Origin: Phoronis australis | Taxonomy: Eukaryota > Phoronida > Phoronidae | Assembly: GCA_002633005.1 (NCBI GenBank) | Contig: NMRA01000011.1 | Location: forward strand, 1,092,855 to 1,128,428 | Reading direction: 5' to 3' | DNA length: 35,574 bases | Shown here: one piece after another, positions 13,501 through 22,500 of the stretch | How the letters are laid out: every line of letters starts with the position of its first letter | Numbering within the stretch: position 1 is the stretch's first letter | Program-made: the position numbers and the translations under genes | Notes under the pieces: model-generated | What the model saw: the letters and a program-made list of their open reading frames with translations, nothing else | Told to the model about the DNA's origin: nothing | Database searches by the model: none

Positions 13501-16500
13501 TCACTTAGCTGTACTTCTGTACTAACCTTTGTATCTACCAACAGCTTCTGAACGGCACAGGCATTGGTAACGATGTTAGCATGGCTAATTAGCACACCCT
13601 TCGGATCACCTTGAATGAGATTAGAACAGGGCAACTGAAGCAGATGCGGTCCTATTAGGCGGTGGCATATCCTAATATGCCATGTACATGAACGTAACTT
13701 TCTGCAAATTATTCTCCACACTGGTTAAACTATGAAAGTCATATCGCTAGAGGCACCATTAGACAGGTACATCTCAGGAGGCCGTCGGTCTCTTTGAATC
13801 ATTTTAATGGAACGACGTACTCGGATTTCTCTCCGACATTGCATTCCTTCGTCAACAAAATCGTGAGCTGGACAATTTTGTTGAGGTTGCATAAGTGTGC
13901 ATGTCTATCGCCTGCAAATTTTTAATCACATCAAGATCGACTTACGTGACCTCGGAAATGAGCCAATTGGTAACGCACTACACTGGTGATCAGCTGAGAC
14001 AGCTAGTGCACGAAATTTGGCCACCATTATTTGCTACTCCCGTACCCAGTGTTTAGGAATGAAGAGACGTACCGAAAAGAAATCTGTTACTGTATTATTT
14101 GTTCGATTTGAAAGAATTTAATGAAATCGGAGGCCTCTAAAGGTGCCTGCCCTCTATGCTTGAAAGTTATTTACGCAGAAAGATATCTTTGACAGTTTAG
14201 CCAATGAGGCATAATCTGCCAAAAAAATCCCCGAGTACGGATGACCTATGACATGCAAGTGGCCATCGTCACTGAGCCCATCTCGGAGACGGTAACACTG
14301 TCTACGGTCATACTGTACGTTATTATAAATCCCCGTGCTGTACAATCTTCGAAAACCATTAGGCTGGTTCGTGCTTTGAAGCCTGTCCCTTTGTTCTGGT
14401 GTTCTATTGCGGCTATTTAGCGTCCCTATTTACACACGATAACATTATGTATCGAATAAGCAAATATATATATATATATATATATATGCTAGCTGGACTC
14501 CACGATTAGCATAGCAAGAGCTGATACCAAAATAACGACAAAAATGGAATGACTCAGTTGACAAATAACAAAAACACATACCTGTAGTTCCGCTTGTGTA
14601 ACATATAGTCACAATTTCGTCTGGCGTAGGTGGCTAAAACAATTAAAAATGAGCGAAAGAATTGTTTTACTGTTCTTGTCAATCGCATTCGTGTTTGTGT
14701 CAATAATACTCACTAACTATTTTATGACGAATTATGCTTGTTGTTTAAGAAAACTGCTTAATGATATCTTATGCAAGTTTCACGTCCACAACAAGTTTCA
14801 TAACGAAATTTCTAAAAAGTAATTTCGGAAGTAATCTTTGAAACGTAAATCAGAGCATACGGAAGCGGAAGTTTTAGAACAAAACTTTTTGGTTAGTGAC
14901 AAAGACTTACAACAGGTTCACGCAACTTTTCTTTTCCGCCTTGCTGCAAATAAAAATCATCACAAAATTAACGTACCAAAGCAAAATATGTCTTAATAGG
15001 CCCCTAAACACCAAAGCAAAATATGTCTTAATAGGCCCCTAAACACTCTGACACACTGTCTACTACCCAGGGACGCTGTTAATGAGCGGACCTACCTTTA
15101 AATGTGTGCTACAGGACTTTTTATTATTTTTTGAAAGACGCACTTGTTCATGCCATCTTTTTCTAACAGTCGATTACAGTGACAATTGGACGTTCACACA
15201 TACACAATTAGGACGATTCAGTTCACAGCGTCTCCTCGAACGTAAGAACGATGCCACTGGATGTGTCGAAAGCGTCTACTTTTAGAACGTGTTTCTAGTT
15301 AGCTGCCATACTAGTTATTCGTCTTTCGGGAACGTAACACACAGTAACTACGCCTGCTACACACGACTAAAACATAATACGGGCAAATGTTCAACAATAT
15401 GTTACCTATTCTATGAGCACAGGCGAAAATAACTGCCTCTCTTTAGAAGCGGACTTAATATTACCATCCTGGCGGGAATCAGTACTCACCAAACTATCAG
15501 TAAAAGACGTTATTTTCACTCCGTGCTGCTGTGCTCTTGACAATTGTTCCTTGGTTACAGTTTGCATGTCCATCACAATCAAATGTTTTAGAGAAGGGGT
15601 CTGGTCAATGAAAGGAAGAATTGACGAAACTTTGTCCCCGTTGTCACAAACCAGAATCTTCATTTCGGCTAGAAGAGCGCCATTACTACATCATACTTTA
15701 AAAATTGTGAAAGGAGACAACGTGAAGACCATGTAACATAAATACGACCGACAGTATGTGCAAGGGGAAAATGCGCAAGTGCGTCCTAGGAAATGCATCA
15801 AATATGTGATATAGCGCGTGGATTTCTTGTGAGTTCTTGGCTTACAATTTCCATCTTGTCCAATCAAAACACTGAGAACACGAAGCCCATAGTGGAAGTA
15901 CAACTGTCATCATATTAACTAGTTGGCGCGTAGGGACTTGAATGAGGTATAAATCACCATTTGAATTAAAAGTGGGTATGTAATGAGATATGAGTGAGTT
16001 TCGCAATTTTCGATTTTTACTGCTTGACACTTGCGCACATAAATATTTATTAAAGCGGAAAATTAATAAATCTATATAATCAAGCTACATGGACGAAAAG
16101 TGCCTAGTGTGCAATGAGAGTAGAGATCTGAGGAATCTCCAACCACCCTGACACCTGGTGACAAGAGTGGTTTTATTTGCTTCAAAGCCTCGATTTCCCA
16201 TAATCCATTGCACATACAACGTTCACGTTCATGAGCAAGAGAGGTCTACGCTAATGGTCACTCTACAGAAAGTGACTGCAAGTGAGGTATCTTCGCTTAT
16301 GTAACGGGGGTAAAGAACACTATCGTCCTAAAACGCGAGAGCCACTGAATCAATCGCCAATTCCACGCCAGAAATTCAAAATTAACTTTAAAAAATCCCA
16401 TTTATTTAACTTTTACCGGTATTTTATTTGCAACAAATGATATGTTCAAAAGGCATTATTTGGAAATAAGTTTTGAGTAAGTTGCTTTGCAATAAATTTC

Positions 16501-19500
16501 CCTAACTTTGCACATCAGTTAATGTCCACCTCTTGTAGAGAAATGAGGGTACACTTAGCCTCGTTATGGCCTCTAGCGCGAAGACAACTTCGTGTACGCC
16601 GATAATACAGTCAAGTTCCTGACTGTATGGACTTCCTTATTTGGAATAGTCACGCGAGTTTTCTAGCCTGATAAGTGTCATTACTCTCGTATTTAAAAAA
16701 GGCTCCAGAGAATATTCCGTTATTTTTCTGCGCAAAATTAATTATTCTGAGTATCTTGTAGCACCAAAATACGAAAACAAGTGTAGTGAGTAGAATAAGG
16801 TTTGCATGAGAGCTGTGCACTTACTACGAACTAAAACCAGCGCAGTATACGGGGAGAGAGATCTTATAAATATGTTGCTGCGAGCGGGTGGACATCAACG
16901 TGGAATTAAAAGTAAAAGTCAATTAGTGGTGAGCTGCCTTTGTTGGGAGAGCCAGCATTCGTTGGTAAGTTCCTGGATCGTCATTTTTATGGCGAACCCT
17001 GCTGTATGAGTCATCGGAGCCACCTAGCGCCAGCTAGGAACAAGTCCAGGGGAACGTTCAGTAACGCTAATGTCACGCGAGAAAATCAAGATCTTGTGAG
17101 ATATTTTCAAAGGGAGCACGTGATTTTGACTAAATTTTCTGACCGCGAGACACTTATTGACACTCTATCATACTGTCATCTAGCGGTGGAGGTATCTCCA
17201 CCATGTGATACCGTGTGAAGCTGCAGGTTGGAGGTGTGCTATCACTTACTTTGTTTTGCTATGAACTGGCATGCTTGAATTCCAAGAGTGTCATACAGCG
17301 GTACTAAGACAAGGGAGAACATGTTGGCAGCCTGTTCTGTAACCACCCACTGAAAGATATACAATGTGAATGTCGTATCTAGAGATATTGATGAGGCAAA
17401 CGTGAGGAGTTCATGAGAATTATATATCAGATATGTCGCACAACGACAACATTGCATTAGATATCCGGAAATATCACAAACGTTTTACACATACGAGACG
17501 ACTAAATCGTAGAACTGTAAATGCCGAAAACACTTGTTGAGCTTAACAGTACACTGACGGCATTTAACGTAGGAAGAATTTCGTTTGACTGAGCTTCGCT
17601 ATGGCATAAAAGCCAAAATTAAAATCCAGTGTTGCTAAGACATACTTTGTCATGCTGGGGGAATTCGTACAAAATGTTTCCGGAGCTGGGCTCCACTGTA
17701 TTTTGAGAACGAATCCCGATTTCTTGTTTGTTGCTCAGAGTCCCATAAATACACCAATTCACTACAGGCGCAAGAATGCCCAACTCTCATATTTAGAAAC
17801 CATCAAAGCCAGTTTGCCATAGTAGTATTTTTTCAAATCAATGGAAAAGCTTTCAGGTGACAAAAACGTGTATTTCACGTTTGACTACGACTCATTGTCC
17901 TCGAGTTGCATTCATAGATCAGAGACACGAATGATTAAAACAGCAATCAATAAAAAAGAGACACACCTCTTCCCTATTTTGCGAGAAAATTCCCACAATA
18001 TTCTCCGGCTGTGGATCCTGTCCTGGGTGAGGCTTCAAGCCGAGACTGAGTAACTCCGACCCCAGTCGCTGGGCTCTATCGAAGACCTGGAACAGAAGAT
18101 TTACTACAATATCAGTTGACATCGAGAATGTACTAACCCAACATCAATGTGACCATAATAATATACGTACCTATTTGTTTCAGTAATCACATGAAATAGA
18201 GTTGTCAAAATTGAGAAAGATTGGCCAACAAATTTCTCGACGTTTTTTCAAGCATAAATACTCATGACGACGTCCTGTTATATTCAAGACCATCTTGAGA
18301 CCAGCTTTGCACAGGGAAATGAACTAGTTTTGGTTTTGGGTCTTCGGACAATCAAACAGGTGGTAACGTAGTTTGAACTACAGATAAGTAAAAGTAAGGC
18401 TAAACTTCCTGTAAAATACATTTATGGAAAATAATTGAAATTAATGCTACCTTGTTTTTCAACTTTCGACTACTGTAAAACAGGGTCTGAGAACAAAATA
18501 ATCCATGAACACGGATCTCACTGTTCAAAGTCTAACCATATTTAACGCCTTAGAAGGTTGCTATACATACCTCTTGATATGACGTCCATTCGAAGCCCGA
18601 CCTGTCTTGTTTTATTGTTCCTAAGCAAGGTCCGTTTTCTGAAGCAGATTTTGTGAACACATGAACCAATTTGCGTGTTTAAAAAGAATACTTTGGGCGT
18701 ATATTTTTAATATTGGAATAGGTTGCAATGGATCTTACGTCACTATACAATATTTTGACGTTGGATCTATTTCAGATACCGAAAGTGGCTCCTGCGTTCT
18801 GCGTGAAGTTTGCACATGCATAGTCAGTGTAACTTTCACTCCCGAAAGAAAAGTTGGGACTACGAAAATACCCGAAAAATTTCGAATGCCGCTGGCGTGG
18901 ATTCGTTGTTGTTGCTTGCTTATGAGCTTGTGCAGCTGCGTAATTACAGGGGTGGATCCCGGATTTCTCAACAGGTTGGCAGGATCAAGGATTTTTTAAA
19001 AAAGGTGGGTCCAAGTCAATAATTTGAAAATTCTAGATTTGATATCACTAAAATCAAGGGAAAAGAGGAGAGTCCGGACCCCCTTGACCCCCTGGATCCG
19101 CCTATAGTAAAATAGAATAAAAAAGACATCAAGTGACATGGTGGTGACTCTCAGTTGAGTTGTAAAAGAGTAAGGGAAACAAGTCCTCTTGTAAGATATC
19201 ACGACCTCCGGACGCCGGAACATGAAGGCTAGGAAGCTAGCGGGTAGTAAATTCTTTGAAGATGATAGGCTAAACAATGGAAACGACGCAGGACTTCACC
19301 TATATGACACCCACCTACGTGCAAATACCAAAATTTTGTTGCGTTCCGCACTATTTTGAGGCTTTACAATACTATTATAAAGCCTCAAAATAGTGCTGAA
19401 TAATTTTACACAATGTAGTTCAGAACCAAATGCAGTTCATAGGCCATAACTGTGATCAGGTATACTTAGTTGTAAACTTGTTTAAGACCATTTGAAGTTG

Positions 19501-22500
19501 GCAGTTTCTGGCCTTAGATATGGCGCACGGCGTACCACTTGACAATGAATACGACCTCATAGCTTACATGAAGTTCGCGTATGAATTTTGAACGTTTCAA
19601 ATAACCTTATAACTTTTAATACGAAAGTAATTTTTATCTTTGTTTCGATGTTCTTTTTTCTAAGTGATACTTTTTTGTTAAAAGCATTCACACATTGAGC
19701 TACGCTTCTTACTTGATTGGATGATTCCTCGTTTGAACCCTTCGTGTAGAGTGAGTGGGCCTTCCGTCGCCGCAGAGAAATGAGACACTCGGGAGCCATC
19801 CTGAAAATAGCGCATGAACTTAGTAAGTGGTGACGTGGCGTGAATAACAGTGTATTTGAATTTCTCTTGGTCGTTAGGGAGAACCAAAAGAATTGCTAGG
19901 ACATTGTGGTTCTAGCAGCAACAAAGATACAGTCATCTCTGCTTCCACAACAACTACGTTGTGTGAACGGAGCCTGGTTTACTTGCACAATAAAATGACC
20001 AGTGGTTCCATAATGCAGTCAGAGTCCCAAGTGGAACACCGTTGTTATCGGAAGTAAGTTACTCCGGGCAAACATTCTCACATGCTCAACTTTTCTCTTA
20101 ATTCGAGGATATGTGAAGAATTTTCAATTTCAAGCAATTTCTAAATGCACCAAAAGTAGGCCTACTCTGCAAAATTGATTAACAACGAGGCCTTAAGTTA
20201 AACCTGCTTTTCGCCCTGTTCAGCTGGCAATAAACGGAAATATAATCCAGCTTTTTACTTTCATAACATCGGTCTTATACTATCGCTAACTCTGATAGGA
20301 TTCTATTTCCGTTACCAACAACAACTTCGAAGTCACCGGCGACTCGAGAAAATAATCTGAGTTTGTTGGGATTGGCAAGCCCTATTGCCAGTTCAAAAAT
20401 GACACCATGGACGCATTGCTGTGACAATTACCGTATAGCCAGATAATTAGGACAAAATTTAGGACTCAATTGGGCTCTAGGCGAAATGCAGCTCTAACTA
20501 AGTTAACAAGGCAAACTTATTGGCCTACTGTTTTCCGTACTTCACTTACTGGGTAACTTATTTTCCCACCTGACACGGGCCGGTGCATATACTCGGGTGA
20601 GAAACAACATGACCGCCGGTCCTCTTAAATCGGACCAACTCACCCAAAACAGGACCTCCGGGGACCGCCGCACCAGAAAATGGGACTGGCGCACCTAAAA
20701 ACATGACCTCCCCACCAGAAAACAGGACTGCCGGGGACTGAACATGACCGCTGGGAATTGAAACCGCAATGACAAACAAGCTAAGATTTATTACCGGTAG
20801 GCCTACACAGATCATACAATGGAGCTATACACGTATGCACATGCAGGTCTTGTGCCGATTAATCCAACGAAATCTTTTTTGTGCTACAGGACACTTCGCT
20901 TTGTAACACGCGGCGCTTTTGAGTTTTAACCACAAACCAACCACGTTGCACGCTTTTGAGCTAAATAATTATAACTTTATCCAAATGCGTAAGTTTTAGA
21001 ACAAAATGAAAATCGTTTTCTCCAATTTGACGTTTTAGTCAAGAAAAAAAATGAGCGTTCTGGTTCTCGGGTGAAGCATCATAACTAGCCTTTGTGCGGC
21101 GAAGCAGTATACTAAATATACAGCTTGTCGCCGATGTGGGTAAAACACTGAAAATATAAAATCTTCACCGAATTAGTGTTATTAACGACACTCTTCCTTG
21201 AGTAAACTAAATTATTTATCGGCGCTCGCCGGGAAAATTGTCGTTCTGTCGCTATTCTGATGCTAAAATTTACTAGGTTGGCTTACATTGACCAGTTCCT
21301 TTTTTCACAGATTCTTCAGTCAGGTCTTCTTCTCTTCTACAAGGTTGCGTACATGGCACAACAAATTATCGGAACTGGTTTCATTTCGTCATAAGTTTTT
21401 AGCATTTCAATACCGGCAAACCGAATTTCAGAACAAATCGTGCTGCTGCGAAATTGAGTCATCATCTTCCGAAAGATGTCGCAAAATTTTAAGAGATGGC
21501 GCGTGCTCTTGTCACGAGTGCGACAGACTTTTTTACAATAGACAAACAAATAACGTTCATTAGATTGTTTTTCACTCACGCGGCTGCAACCTGCAAGGTG
21601 AGTGTTGATTGACTCCTAGATTTTGCATGCGCCTGCTCCGCTCGCTAGATCTACATGTTGATATAAGTTTCACGACTAGGTGACGAGCAGAACTATACCC
21701 GGGCTGTGGGAAATTTCGGGGATGTTATTGTAACGGAGCTCAATAACGCAGTGCTACCAAGCTTTATTTTGGCGAGTCTACACTGCTAGCTGACCGGTTA
21801 CGTCATAACCCGCAGTATCATACAACGGCCTTGATACCTACATTTTGTCCGGCGGTCATGTTCAGACCCCGGCGGTCCTGTTTTGTGGTGGGGTGGTTTT
21901 TAGGTGCGTAAGTCCCATTTTCTGGTGCGGCGGTCCCATTTGATCTCCGCCGGGAGGTCCTGTTTTGGGTGAGTCAGCCCGATTTAGAGGACCGGCGGTC
22001 ATGTTGTTTCTCACCCGTGATATACTACACAACTAATAATCGTGGCTTTTGAAACTAACCGTGCGTACATCCGGGCAAAGAAAAATATGTGTAGCCTACT
22101 ACTAGTACTTGCTATAGGCAACAACCAACGGGGTATGCAGGTAGCCATATTGATTTAAAAATGAACATACCATGGGCGCACCCGAGGGGGGTGGAGTGGG
22201 AGGGAGGGCTCGAACGAGCCCACCAATTTGGCGAATTGGGCAAAATGGTCCGCTTCAGAGAAACAAAGAATCCAAGTAATGGAGACAAAAGTCCACTCAG
22301 CCAACGGGAATTCGGCACGGATGTACAATCCGTAGTAATAACCTGAACCTCGGTCCCCGTTTTTTAGTCCTCGCAGATTTTTTCATTTTCAGTAAAAAGT
22401 CCGTATACTGAAAAATTTGAGCCCCCCTATATTTTAGGCTGGGTGCGTGCATGCTTACGGCAAATGAATAAACTTAAAAACACGTGACTCTCAGCCTAAA

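Larger units (their letters stand above)
11673..13933. repeat. 2.26 kb duplicated block, copy 2 (exons 9-10)
   Basis: Second copy of 9214-11473. It continues at 13934 into unique intron 8 sequence, exactly where copy 1 is cut by the n. Likely the alternative allele. Confidence 0.93.

Noticed and set aside
20558-20815. 85-residue minus-strand ORF
   Set aside because: It is created by the GC-rich subrepeats of the foldback element arm.
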